A stretch of DNA of 64,000 nt from Cyrtodaria siliqua (lineage: Eukaryota; Mollusca; Bivalvia; Adapedonta; Hiatellidae). The position numbers and the translations under genes were made by a program. The notes beneath the pieces were generated by a model, which saw only the letters and a list, made by a program, of their open reading frames with translations, searched no databases and had not been told where the DNA came from. The stretch is taken from contig JAWPHD010004369.1 of the NCBI GenBank assembly GCA_037043455.1, positions 1 through 64,000 of the forward strand, in the 5' to 3' direction. Of the stretch, positions 51,538-63,915 are shown in pieces (the first letter of the stretch is position 1; every line of letters starts with the position of its first letter).

Positions 51538-52637
51538 GTGTTGTGTATATTGTAACACAAGTATGTGTTGTGTATATTGTAACACTAGTATGTGTTGTGT
51601 ATATTGTAACACTAGTATGTGTTGTGTATATTGTAACACAAGTATGTGTTGTGTATATTGTAACACAAGTATGTGTTGTGTATATTGTAACACAAGTATG
51701 TGTTGTGTATATTGTAACACTAGTATGTGTTGTGTATATTGTAACACAAGTATGTGTTGTGTATATTGTAACACACGTATGTGTTGTGTATATTGTAACA
51801 CTAGTATGTGTTGTGTATATTGTAACACTAGTATGTGTTGTGTATATTGTAACACAAGTATGTGTTTTGTATATTGTAACACACGTATGTGTTGTGTATA
51901 TTGTAACACAAGTATGTGTTGTGTATATTGTAACACTAGTATGTGTTGTGTATATTGTAACACAAGTATGTGTTGTGTATATTGTAACACTAGTATGTGT
52001 TGTGTATATTGTAACACTAGTATGTGTTGTGTATATTGTAACACATGTATGTGTTGTGTATATTGTAACACAAGTATGTGTTGTGTATATTGTAACACAA
52101 GTATGTGTTGTGTATATTGTAACACAAGTATGTGTTGTGTATATTGTAACACAAGTATGTGTTGTGTATATTGTAACACAAGTATGTGTTGTGTATATTG
52201 TAACACAAGTATGTGTTGTGTATATTGTAACACAATTATGTGTTGTGTATGTTGTAACACTAGTATGTGTTGTGTATATTGTAACACTAGTATGTGTTGT
52301 GTATATTGTAACACTAAGTATGTGTTGTGTATATTGTAACACTAGTATGTGTTGTGTATATTGTAACACAAGTATGTGTTGTGTATATTGTAACACTAGT
52401 ATGTGTTGTGTATATTGTAACACAAGTATGTGTTGTGTATATTGTAACACTAGTATGTGTTGTGTATAGTGTAACACAAGTATGTGTTGTGTATATTGTA
52501 ACACTAGTATGTGTTGTGTATATTGTAACACAAGTATGTGTTGTGTATATTGTAACACTAGTATGTGTTGTGTATATTGTAACACTAGTATGTGTTGTGT
52601 ATATTGTAACACTAGTATGTGTTGTGTATATTGTAAC
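51538..52637. repeat. 27-bp minisatellite, ~41 units
   Basis: Units read TATGTGTTGTGTATATTGTA then ACACAAG or ACACTAG. GTAACAC and GTGTTG arms can pair. Nearly all frames are open for hundreds of codons only because the unit is nine codons long. Confidence 0.96.
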
Positions 52638-52757
52638 TGTTGGATGTAACACTAAATACTACTTATTGTTTTCTAAATAATCCCTTCGGGTTTATGCGGG
52701 CTAATTTATAAACGAATCTGAAACCATAAACTCAGAATACAAAATAATATTCAGAAC

Positions 52758-54935
52758 GTTAATTTTGCGGACAAGTAACATTGGAAACGTTAATATTGCG
52801 GACAAGTAACATTGGGAACGTTACTATTGCGGACAAGTAACATTCGGAACGCTATTGCGAACAAGTAACATTGGGAACGTTAATATTGCGGACAAGTAAC
52901 ATTGGGAACGTTAATATTGCGGACAAATAACATTCGGAAATTTTAATATTTTGCTCAAGTAACATAAGTGACATTACTACTGCGAACAAGTAACATTGGG
53001 AACGTTAATATTGCGGACAAGTAACATTGGAAACGTTAATATTGCGGACAAGTAACATTGGGAACGTTACTATTGCGGACAAGTAACATTCGGAACGCTA
53101 TTGCGAACAAGTAACATTGGGAACGTTAATATTGCGGACAAGTAACATTGGGAACGTTAATATTGCGGACAAATAACATTCGGAAATTTTAATATTTTGC
53201 TCAAGTAACATAAGTGACATTACTACTGCGGACAAGTAATATTAGTCACGATAATATTACGGACAAGTTATATGAGCAACGTTACTATTGCGGACAAGTA
53301 ATATTAGTCACGTTACTATTGCGGTCTAGTAACGTTATTAACTTTAATATAAATGACTAGTAACATTATTCACGTTACTATTGCTGACAAGTAACTTTAG
53401 TCATGTTACTACTGTTGACAAGTAACATCAGTCACGTTACTATTGCGTACAAGTAGCATTTGTCACCTTACTATTGCTGACAAGTAACATTAGTTACGTT
53501 ACTATTGCTGACAAGTAACATTAGTTACATTACTATTGCTGACATTACTATTGCTGACAAGTAACATTAGTTACATTACTATTGCTGACAAGTAACATTA
53601 GTCACGTTACTATTGCTGACAAGTAACGTTAGTCACATAACTATTGCGGACAAATAAGGTTAGTCACATAACTATTGCGGACAAATAACGTTAGTCACGT
53701 TACTATTGCTGTCATGTAACATTTGTCACGTTACTATTGCTGACATGTAACATTACTCACGTTACTATTGCTGACACGTAACTTTAGTCATGTTACTACT
53801 GTTGACAAGTAACATCAGTCACGTTACTATTGAGTACAAGTAGCATTTGTCACCTTACTATTGCTGACAAGTAACATTAGTCACTTTACTATTGCTGACA
53901 TGTAACATTAGTAACGTTACTATTGCTGACATGTAACATTACTAACGTTACTATTGCTAACACGTAACATTAGTCACGTTACTATTGCTGACATGTAACA
54001 TTACTCACGTTACTATTGCTGACATGTAACATTACTCACGTTACTATTGCGTACAAGTAACATTAGTCACGTTACTATTGCTGACATGTAACTTTAGTAA
54101 CGTTACTATTGCTGACATGTAACATTAGTAACGTTACTATTACTGACATGTAACATTACTCACGTTACTATTGCTGACATGTAACATTACACACGTTACT
54201 ATTGCTGACATGTAACATTAGTAACGTTACTATTGCTGACATGTAACATTACTCACGTTACTATTGCTGACATGTAACATTACACACGTTACTATTGCTG
54301 ACACGTTACATTAGTCACGTTGCTATTGCTGACATGTAACATTACTCACGTTGCTATTGCTGACAAGTAACATTAGTCACGTTGCTATTGCTGACATGTA
54401 ACATTACTCACGTTACTATTGCTGACATGTAACATTAGTCACGTTATTATTGCTGACAAGTAACATTAGTTACGTTACTATTGCTGACATGTAACATTAG
54501 TAACGTTACTATTGCTGACATGTAACATTAGTAACGTTGCTATTGCTGACAAGTAACATTAGTCACGTTACTATTGCTGACATATAACATTAGTCACGTT
54601 ACTATTGTTGACAAGTAACGTTAGTCACGTTACTATTGCTGACATGTAACGTTAGTCACGTTACTATTACGGACAAGTATCATCAGTCACGTTACTATTG
54701 GGGACAAGTAACATTAGTCACGTTACTATTGGGGACAGGTAACACAGTCACGTGACTATTGGGGACAAGTTACATCAGTCACGTGACTATTGTAGACAAG
54801 TAACGTGAGTAACTTTAACGGACAAGTAGCAATAGGAACATAACTTTTTTGGACACGTAACATTAGGTGTAATTATTCCGGACAAGTAGCAGTTGTAACG
54901 ATACATATTGCGGACAAGTAACGTTAGTAACGCTG
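52758..54935. repeat. 31-bp minisatellite, ~70 units
   Basis: Units read GACAAGTAACATTAGTCACG then TTACTATTGCT; variants have CATGTAAC, ACTCACG or GCGGAC. GTAAC and GTTAC in each unit are inverted. A block of about 200 bp (52778-52980) recurs at 53024-53225. The units diverge more toward both edges. Confidence 0.95.
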
Positions 54936-54939
54936 ATAA

Positions 54940-55460
54940 TGCGGAGAAATAACATAACGACTACAATTAACATTTTGAACGTTACTACTGCGGGCACACG
55001 GCATATTCATATTGCAAACAGATCATTACAAACACGTGCTAACAACGCAGTATCACTTTACAATTACTTACACATAACAATGGGTGTCAACTGTATTAGT
55101 TTGACGGAGTTAATATCTATGCTACGACCTATTGATTTTGATCGAAAAAGTCACACGAACTGAGATATATACAAACATGAATCGTATCAGTGATATTTTT
55201 CAGCAATACGTTTATGATGCATTGTTTGAAATTAATTTAAATATTCTATTTCCGTTTTAAAGCAATGATATCGAATGATATTACCGTTGATAAAAATAAC
55301 ACTTTCACGATGTATTGTAACGAGATCATGTTACTTAAATACCCCTGAACAATGGGTTCATCTAACGCCCATTCTCATTGTCAAATATTCCCTCTTTATT
55401 CAGTCAAACGTACTTTGATAAATAATTTAAGGTTAATGCTAGTTAATCGATTTACAAATT
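54940..55460. other. Intergenic, no gene recognised
   Basis: AT-rich spacer between the 31-bp and 47-bp arrays; the first ~60 bases hold eroded 31-bp units. Confidence 0.5.
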
Positions 55461-55463
55461 AAT

Positions 55464-55839
55464 TTATACATAACGTATTGTGTATTAAAGTTGTCTTATA
55501 CTATATTGTCTTATACATTATGTATTGTGTATTAAAGTTGTATTATACTATATTGTCTTATACATAATGTATTGTGTATTAAAGTTGTGTTATACTATAT
55601 TGTCTTATACATTATGTATTGTGTATTAAAGTTGTCTTATACTATATTGTCTTATACATTATGTATTGTGTATTAAAGTTGTATTATACTATATTGTCTT
55701 ATACATAATGTATTGTGTATTAAAGTTGTATTATACTATATTGTCTTATACATAATGTATTGTGTATTAAAGTTGTATTATACTATATTGTCTTATACAT
55801 TATGTATTGTGTATTAAAGTTGTATTATACTATATTGTC
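55464..55839. repeat. 47-bp minisatellite, 8 units
   Basis: Units read CTTATACATTATGTATTGTG, TATTAAAGTTGTATTATACT and ATATTGT, with few differences. Confidence 0.93.
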
Positions 55840-55874
55840 ATTCGTGTAAAACCGTTAAAGAAACTAACCCGCAA

Positions 55875-56000
55875 AATAACGGCAAACTACATGATCAGTC
55901 ATATAATAATGTATATGCGCCGATTAAAAGTACACGATTTTTTCAAGGGTTCTTAAAATATGAAGTGATTGAATACGTGTAAAATGAAATATGAACACAA
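55875..56000 (+). mobile_element. Interspersed repeat, same family, left half
   Basis: CAGTCATATAATAATGTATA and TTTCAAGGGTTCTTAAAATA match the 21.1-kb copy. Confidence 0.45.
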
Positions 56001-56155
56001 GTCAATAATTGATTTGCAACTCATTGTTATTAATACATTATTTCACCCACCCCATATAAATGGTATATAAAACAAAACGTGTGTTTGATCATGTTTATAC
56101 ATGCATGCTGACCTGCTGTGAGTGACCCTGGAGCTAAATTTGCAAACTTGGTTAA

Positions 56156-56660
56156 ATGGAATGTAGCGACACAGCCAAACAAGCTCTATTTTTGAGAGTT
56201 CTGAAAAACTTGGGAAAAGGTGAAAGAATTATCAAAATCGGATAATAAACAAAAAAGATATAACCATTTAAACGTTGTTCTGAAACGAATATGGGAGCCG
56301 CCATTTTTAGAACTATGACATCATAGTTCCATATTACCATATATAGAATATTGATAAATATCATTTAAAACAAAGAAAATCACTTTAAATGAATGCATTT
56401 TTTACTGGTCATGTAAAGCATTATTGCCATTAAGTATTACATATTTTGCATACAGCTGCTGTCATTTTTTCCCGATGTATCAGTAATTGTTCATATTTAT
56501 AAATTTTAGAACCGTGATGTCTTAGCTCTCAAAATGGCCGCTTCCATATAATCATATCTTCCTTGTTTATCATCCGATTTTGATAATTCTTTCACCCTTA
56601 TTCAAGTTTTTTTAGAACTCTCAAAAGTAAAGATGGTTTGGCTGTGTCGCTACATTCCCT
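56156..56660. mobile_element. TTAA-flanked MITE with long inverted repeats, family M2
   Basis: The ends ATGGAATGTAGCGACACAGC and GCTGTGTCGCTACATTCCCT pair, and the inverted similarity runs inward for about 150 bp through GAACTCTCAAAA, GATTTTGATAATTCTTTCAC and AAAATGGCCGC. TTAA flanks both ends (56152-56155, 56661-56664). The AGGGA terminus is shared with M1. Confidence 0.82.
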
Positions 56661-57030
56661 TTAACGTTTATGGAACTTAATCTTATTAATGCTGCTTTCA
56701 ACGTCGCGTCGCTTCCATAGTATTTCAGACTATTCAACATATAGGCATTATAGTAGAGGTCTTTTATGAAAATATTGTAAAATAAAGGAATAAATTTGAA
56801 CACAAGCGATTTTTGGCATACGCCATATATAGGGTGCCTTGTATAACATACTAAAAATCTTCCAAAATCTGCTGATGCTAAATGCCTTTTTTTGGGGGCT
56901 TAAAAGTTGGAAAATGAAGAAAAATCGTCGTTTTCTGGAATCCTCCAATAACTTTTTTTTATTTGTCATAGGAAGTTAAAAACATTCAGAGATGTCACAA
57001 TATATATTGGGTATATTTTGCAGTCATTTA

Positions 57031-57440
57031 CACTTCCGGAAAAAAATCCAATATGGCGGCAATAATCCAAAATGGCAGCCAAAATCAAAGATTTTGAAGT
57101 TGTATCTTCATTTTTCTTTTTTTTTCTTCATTAACTAGCTTAATTATATCTTTTTAAATAAGTAGTCTTGCTGCGACATATAGTCTGATTCATAAAAGCA
57201 GTTTGTAGATTATAAAATGTCATACTGGGCATACTGGGTGCCTACTCCTTATCGTCACTTACACTTCCGGAAAAAAATCCAATATGGTGGCAATAATCCA
57301 AAATGGCAGCCAAAATCAAAGATTTTGAAGTTGTATCTTCATTTTTCTTTTTTTTTCTTCATTAACTAGCTTAATTATATTTGTTGATTATAACAGATTA
57401 TAAAATGTCATACTGGGCATACTGGGTGCCTACGCCTTAT
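57031..57440. repeat. Two-copy ~236-bp direct repeat with AATATGGCGGC
   Basis: CACTTCCGGAAAAAAATCCA, ATATGGCGGCAATAATCCAA and AATGGCAGCCAAAATCAAAG occur at 57031 and again at 57267, each followed by ATACTGGGCATACTGGGTGC, which leads into the 42-bp array. This segment may be where that array began. Confidence 0.75.
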
Positions 57441-57444
57441 CGTC

Positions 57445-59945
57445 ATTTATAGTCGTTCCATACTGGGTGCCTACCCTCAGTCCTTATCGTCGTTTGGAGT
57501 CCTACTGGGTGCCTACCCTCAGTCCTTATCGTCGTGTTTAGTCATACTGGGTGCCTACCCTAAGTCCTCATCGATGTTTATTTTCATAATGGGTGCCTAC
57601 CCTCAGTCCTTATCGCTGTTTGGAGTCCTACTGGGTGCCCACCCTCAGTCCTTATCGTCGTTTGGAGTCCTACTGGGTGCCTACCCTCAGTCCTTATCGT
57701 CGTTTTTAGTTATACTGGGCGCCTACCCTCAGTCCTTATCGATGTTTATAGTCATAATGGGTGACTACCCTGTCCTTATCGTCGTTTGTAGTCATACTGG
57801 GTGCCTACCCTCAGTCCTTATCGACGTTTATAGTCATAATGGGTGCCTACCCTCAGTCCTTATCGTCGTTTGTAGTCGTACTGGGTGCCTACCCTCAGTC
57901 TTTATCGATGTTTATAGTCAGTCCTTATCGCTGTTTGTGGTCCTACTGGGTGCCTACCCTCAGTCCTTATCGTCGTTTTTAGTCATACTGGGTGCCTACC
58001 TTTAGTCCTTATCGATGTTTATAGTCATAATGGGTGCCTACCCCCAGTCCTTATCATCGTTTTTAGTCATACTGGGTGCCTACCCTTAGTCCTTATCGAT
58101 GTTTATAGTCATAATGGGTGCCTAGCCTCAGTCCTTATCATCGTTTATAGTCATAATGGGTGCCTACCCTCAGTCCTTATCGTCGCTTGGAGTCCTACTG
58201 GATGCATACTCTGTCCTTATCGTCGTTTTTAGTCATACTGGTGCCTACCCTGTCCTTATCGTCGTGTTTAGTCATACTGGGTGCCTACCCTCAGTCCTCA
58301 TCGATGTTTATTTTCATAATGGGTGCCTACCCTCAGTCCTTATCGTCGTTTGGAGTCCTACTGGGTGCCTACCCTCAGTCCTTATCGTCGTTTTAGTCAT
58401 ACTGGGCGCCTACCCTCAGTCCTTATCGATGTTTATAGTCATAATGGGTGCCTACCCTCAGTCCTTATCGTCGTTTGTAGTCATACTGGGTGCCTACCCT
58501 CAGTCCTTATCGACGTTTATAGTCATAATGGGTGCCTACCCTCAGTCCTTATTGTCGTTTGTAGTCGTACTGGGTGCCTACCCTCAGTCTTTATCGATGT
58601 TTATAGTCAGTCCTTATCGCTGTTTGTGGTCCTACTGGGTGCCTACCCTCAGTCCTTATCGTCGTTTTTAGTCATACTGGGTGCCTACCCTTAGTCCTTA
58701 TCGATGTTTATAGTCATAATGGGTGCCTACCCTCAGTCCTTATCATCGTTTATAGTCATAATGGGTGCCTACCCTCAGTCCTTATCGTCGTTTGGAGTCC
58801 TACTGGGTGCCTACCCTCAGTCCTTATCGTCGTTTTTAGTCAGCCTACCCTCAGTCCTTATCGATGTTTATAGTCCTACTGGGTGCCTACCCTCAGTCCT
58901 TATCGTCGTTTGTAGTCATACTTGGTGCCTACCCTCAGTCCTTATCGATGTTTGGAGTCCTACTGGGTGCCTACCCCCAGTCCTTATCGTCGTTTCGAGT
59001 CATAATGGGTGCCTACCCTCAATCCTTATCATCGTTTGGAGTCCTACTGGGTGCCTACCCTCCGTCCTTATCGTCGTGTTTAGTCATACTGGGTGCCTAC
59101 CCTCAGTCCTCATCGATGTTTATTTTCATAATGGGTGCCTACCCTCAGTCCTTATCGCTGTTTGGAGTCCTACTGGGTGCCCACCCTCAGTCTTTATCGT
59201 CGTTTGGAGTCCTACTGGGTGCCTACCCTCAGTCCTTATCGTCGTTTTTAGTCATACTGGGCGCCTACCCTCAGTCCTTATGGATGTTTATAGTCATAAT
59301 GGGTGCCTACCCTCAGTCCTTATCGTCGTTTTTAGTCATACTAGGCGCCTACCCTCAGTCCTTATCTATGTTTATAGTCATAATGGGTGCCTACCCTCAG
59401 TCCTTATCATCGTTTTTAGTCATACTGGGTGCCTACTCTCAGTCCTTATCGATGTTTATAGTCATAATGGCTACCCTCAGTCCTTATCGTCGTTTTTAGT
59501 CAGCCTACCCTCAGTCCTTATCGATGTTTATAGTCCTACTGGGTGCCTACCCTCAGTCCTTATCGTCGTTTGTAGTCATACTTGGTGCCTACCCTCAGTC
59601 CTTATCGATGTTTGGAGTCCTACTGGGTGCCTACCCCCAGTCCTTATCGTCGTTTCGAGTCATAATGGGTGCCTACCCTCAATCCTTATCATCGTTTGGA
59701 GTCCTACTGGGTGCCCACCCTCAGTCTTTATCGTCGTTTGGAGTCCTACTGGGTGCCTACCCTCAGTCCTTATCGTCGTGTTTAGTCATACTGGGTGCCC
59801 ACCCTCAGTCCTTATCGATGTTTATAGTCATAATGGGTGCCTACCCTCAGTCCTTATCGTCGTTTTTAGTCATACTGGGCGCCTACCCTCAGTCCTTATC
59901 TATGTTTATAGTCATACTGGGTGCCTACCCTCAGTCCTTATCTAT
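57445..59945. repeat. 42-bp minisatellite, ~60 units
   Basis: Units read ATACTGGGTGCCTACCCTCA, GTCCTTATCGTCGTTTGTAG and TC. Unit variants (TTTGGAGTCC, TTTTTAGTCA, ATGTTTATAG) recur in the same order; 58811-59055 and 59471-59715 look identical. The long + frame of 434 codons is a by-product of the 14-codon period. Confidence 0.95.
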
Positions 59946-60176
59946 GATTTAAACATATTTTATTGCCAATATTTTACAGACAGAATAATATCCACATATA
60001 TACAATAGAAATATTATAATGACAAATGGGTCGGGTAACAAGTTCTACCAACATTAGTTTAAACCCTTCCCAGTTAACATCTTGAAATTACAAATGAGTA
60101 TGGCTGAGTGAAATAAATTACAATGGCAAATAATACATTAAGAGAGAGAATGATGAATAGTAAACACAACATATAT

Positions 60177-60203
60177 AAGAGAGAGAGAGAGAGAGAGAGT
60201 GAG

Positions 60204-60250
<47 letters not shown>
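60177..60250. repeat. GA microsatellite
   Basis: About 35 GA steps with two interruptions, located just beyond the 3' end of the 60-63 kb retrotransposon. It may be its tail or an older neighbour. Confidence 0.9.
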
Positions 60251-60254
<4 letters not shown>

Positions 60255-60409
60255 CCAATCTTTAAGTTCCAATCAGTTCGAAAACATCAACGCTTTCACA
60301 TTACATAAACTGATATAGCTGTATGACCTTGAGATATATAATAACAACAACAACAAACACTGCAATGGTATGCGTGTAGAGTGTCGAAATGCGTCGGAGA
60401 ATCAGACAC

Positions 60410-63365
60410 TTATGTAAACCTATGTGTTTCTTGTATATATGTTTGAACTGCTTCGAAGAGGGATTTATTTTCCCTGTCAGTTATCTGTTCACGGCCATAA
60501 AGGAGTGTGCTTACATTTAACGGGTGAAAATGGCGAGTAGACTGAAACAGATGAAGCCGATATGCTGTAAATTTGTTACAATGGAAAAAATAGTGTTCAG
60601 CATCTTCTACTTCACAGCCGCACTCGCAAGTCGGTGAATCACGTAAATGGTTAAGGTATAAATCATTATTGAGATTGCTACAAAAATTCCTCATTCTGGC
60701 ATGTAAAACGGCAAATAATCTTTGTCCACATAAGTAGTATGGTGGAACTTTTGTACTAACAAATACAGATGTTAATAGTCTTCTCTTAAAAATTGCGATA
60801 CTTTCAGAGTTTCGTATTTCTATTGGCAAATCATTCCATAGTTTAAGAGAGGAAGGAACAAACGATTTATTGTATATTTCAGTTCTCCTAGCAATAGTGG
60901 CGTAGTTATCGTTATTTCTGAGATTGTATGCGCTGGCATCTCCAACTAGCTGTGGGAAAATGTTTGAAATGTAATTCGGAACGGTTCCATTTTTAACATT
61001 ATAAACTGAAATAAGTTTTTGCATTTGCCTTCTATCAGAAAGTGAAACCCATCCTATTTCGGATATTAAGCGATGTATGGATACAGATCGGGTTAGACCC
61101 GTCACAATACGAGCTGCCTCGTATTGTAACTTTTCCAAGTTATCTTTTTCTAGTGAAGTACATCCATCCCATGTAATGGATGCATATTCCAATATTGGGC
61201 GCATATAAGACAAATATATTTGATTAAGTGTTTTACGCGCTACTTTGTATTTAAGCATTCTCATTAATCCAAGCACCTTTGACGCAGAAGCAACAATATT
61301 TTTAATGTGTTCGTGCCATTTACCGTTATTACTCTGTGTTACTCCTAAATGTTTATGATTATCAACAAAGGTTAGCGGGACATTGTCTAGATATAAAGAT
61401 GGAAGACGATCATTATTGCTTAAGGAAAAGAATATTACTTCTGTTTTGGCAGGATTAAATTGCACAAGCCATTGCTTTGACCATTCCGTAATCATGAGCA
61501 GGTCATGATTAAGGATTCCTTCCATGTCGTTTATACTAGATGTTGAAACTGATAACGAGCTGTCATCAGCAAACAGACGAGTTATACTCAGCATATTTTC
61601 GGCAATATCATTTACATATATCAAAAATAAAAGAGGACCCAAGACAGAGCCTTGAGGAACTCCAGCAGTTAGTGTTTTTGATTCGGAGGTTGCAGATCCG
61701 ACGCGGACTCTTTGAGATCTGTTTGAGAGATAATCAGATATCCAAGCTAAAAGCTTGCCATCAATACCATATTGTTTTAGCTTAAACAAAAGACCTTTGT
61801 GCCAAACACGATCAAACGCTTTAGATATATCATTAAAAACAATGCATGTAAATTGTTTAGCATCGAATGCCTGACATATATGATGGTACATGTCAACAAG
61901 TTGATATGTAGTAGAATGACCAGGGAGAAAACCTGATTGATTCCTAAAGATAAGATCAAACATAAGTAGAAAATTATACACATGTTTAAATACTATTCTT
62001 TCCATTACTTTACCAACACAACTTAATAACGCTATTGGTCTATAATTTGTAGGGATACTTGGGTCTGACTTTTTGAAAAGTGCCATGACCATAGCACATT
62101 TCCATAAATCAGGGAAAACGCACTCGTTTAATGATCTGTTAAAAAGAATATGTAGAGGTTTTGAAATCGTATTTGCAGTTTCCTTTAACATCCTGTGGCT
62201 TATGTCATCCTCCCCACATGCTTTATTTATGTTTAAAATCTTGATAATGTCAACAATTTCGGATTCTTCTATATAAATATTTTCTAATTTATTATTGGAT
62301 TTTGAACGAAAAATAGGTAATTCAACATTAGAATCATCAACTGATGATATTGAAACAAAGTAATCATTCAAACATTTCGCTTTTTCTTGATCAGTTATTG
62401 AGTATGACGTTTCGCCATTAGGTAAGTCTGTTTTTAAAGGTGGGATAGTTTCCGAGTTTTTGTTTGACTTGATGAAATATTTTAAAAGTTTCCAATACTG
62501 GCGTCTGTCGTTGATATTTGTTTCAGTAATTATATGTTCAACATTATCAAAGAAACGTTCTTTAGCGTGGCTTTTTAGATTATTAACTTTGTTTCGTAGC
62601 CTTTTGTATACAGCTATATCAGCCAGTGATTGAGTACGCGTTGCTTTAACTTTATGACGGTCACGCTGTCTTGATACACGTCTTATTTCGGAATCATACC
62701 ACGGTTTATCATTTGGTCGAATTGTTACATTTTTCGATGGAATACACACATTAATCAATTCAAAAAAGGATTTCGTAAAATTTTCACACGCAACACTGAG
62801 CGAATCGTTTTGTAAGAAAGACCAGTCTTTTTGTTGAATTTTATCGTTGAATTTTATGAAATCGGCTTTCTTATAATTCCAGACCCTTCGGGTATAAGTT
62901 GGTCGAACATTGTAACTATACTGAAACATTAAGTATGTACCACGGTGGTCGCTTATATCACGGGGTATGTTTAAAATTCCGGAATCTAAAGGTTTAAGAG
63001 AATCAGAGATAACAATGGGGTCTATCAACGTAGAAGAAAGATTTGTTACTCGAGTTGGTTCAGTTATAATGTTAGTCATATTATTAAGCTGCATTATGTC
63101 CTTTAAAAAATGGTTATCAGTGTCTAGTTGGTTCTCGTTGATATCACCAACTAAAATGATATTATTCGATAATTCGTATGCTTTTTCTAAGCTTATGTTT
63201 AAGTTATCCCAAAAAATATTACTCGAATTTGGTTTTCGATAGACTGTACATATTAAAAAATGTTCGGTTTTATCTTTAATTTCAATCCAGAGTGAGCATG
63301 GTAGTAAGAATTCTAGTTCTAATACACGTCTTGAAATAATGTTATTCGCGTATACATTAATAGTC
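60410..63365 (-). CDS. Retrotransposon ORF main part: endonuclease C-terminus and reverse transcriptase
   Basis: The frame is open from about 63365; the first Met is at 63094, giving 894 residues from there. Upstream of that Met the frame holds an endonuclease block with NIILVGDINE (about 63150). Numbered from the Met, the endonuclease ends with SDH at 48-50, the catalytic His motif. The reverse transcriptase spans roughly 320-610 with NYRPIALLS (350-358), FNDISKAFD (420-428, catalytic Asp 422), GVPQGSVLGP (478-487) and FADD (508-511). The C-terminus has a Cys/His cluster at 823-839 (CECGC then EDAEHYFFHC), as in many LINE ORF2 proteins. All catalytic acids seen are intact. It probably has no free start of its own and should read through from the upstream leader. 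Confidence 0.92.
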
Positions 63366-63705
63366 CGCTAGAATATGCAGATGTATCTTTTCGAAAAATA
63401 TTGTTATAACCTTCTATGTATATGTCATCATTGGGAATGTTCTCCGATAGGTGAGTCTCTGTAAAGCACAAGATATCATAATCTAATAAATGGTCCTTAA
63501 TATATTCCATTTTGTTACGTATGCTACGAATATTTAAGTGAACTATAGAAAAGCTATGCTTATCGATCGCATTTTCAGGACCTGGGTTCATTTCAACGTC
63601 GCCCGACATAATAACTAATAATAAAATTACAATAGAAAATTCCAGGTTTGAGAGCGATTTAGAAACGCCTGCAATAATAGCTATTATATATCGAAACAAT
63701 TTCAA
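63319..63705 (-). pseudogene. Retrotransposon ORF 5' part: hydrophobic leader, 2A motif, endonuclease N-terminus
   Basis: This frame gives 128 residues. Residues 22-33 are strongly hydrophobic (EFSIVILLLVIM). They are followed at 35-43 by GDVEMNPGP, the 2A-type ribosome-skipping motif. The AP-endonuclease fold starts at about residue 52: HLNIRS (56-61) supplies the Asn and FTETH (81-85) the Glu of the active site. The frame then leaves the conserved path and stops at a TAG just after a one-base frameshift around 63350-63368. The rest of the endonuclease continues in another frame. Similar 2A leaders are known from APE-type retroelements of molluscs, sea urchins and amphioxus. Confidence 0.85.
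63577..63603 (-). other. 2A-like ribosome-skipping motif (GDVEMNPGP)
   Basis: The nine codons fit the D-x-E-x-NPGP consensus; skipping would fall between the final Gly and Pro, 42 residues after the first Met. The hydrophobic run directly before it could act as a signal peptide. Comparable invertebrate leaders have been proposed to do double duty as signal sequence and 2A. Confidence 0.88.
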
Positions 63706-63882
63706 TATACCTTTAAGTAATCAACTTAAAAACTTGAATGGTTTACAGAGAAAATACATTCTCTTTGCGACCGGGTTAAATTTGTTATTGAATGTGCCTA
63801 TGGCCATTCTCCAGCAGCTCACATCAATACCCATTATGTTTTACAACACAAATATAATATATATGGCGAATGGCCACCACTC

Positions 63883-63915
63883 GGGAAAAAAAAAAAAAAA
63901 GAAAAAAAAAAAGAA
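63883..63915. repeat. A-rich run
   Basis: Two A-runs separated by G, upstream (in element terms) of the retrotransposon leader. It could be a poly(A) tail of another insert on the + strand. Confidence 0.6.

Larger units (their letters stand above)
60410..63705 (-). mobile_element. Near-complete non-LTR retrotransposon (APE-RT, jockey/CR1-like), one frameshift
   Basis: On the - strand a 2A-like leader, an AP-type endonuclease, a reverse transcriptase and a C-terminal Cys/His motif follow in that order over 3.3 kb. No RNase H domain and no LTRs are seen. The coding region is interrupted once, near 63350-63368, where the frame changes within the endonuclease. The rest is open for about 2.95 kb, so the copy is young. 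The 3' UTR probably runs down to the GA-rich tract near 60250. Assignment to a named clade would need a phylogeny. Confidence 0.93.

Noticed and set aside
51479..52680. Frames of 377, 321, 272 and 258 codons made of MCCVYCNTS or TIYTTHTCV repeats
   Set aside because: Same effect from a 27-bp repeat; nearly every frame is open.
57574..60008. A 434-codon + strand frame and overlapping ones with SVLIVVCSHTGCLP repeats
   Set aside because: By-product of a 42-bp repeat. The frame changes at unit-length variants and nothing resembles a real membrane protein.
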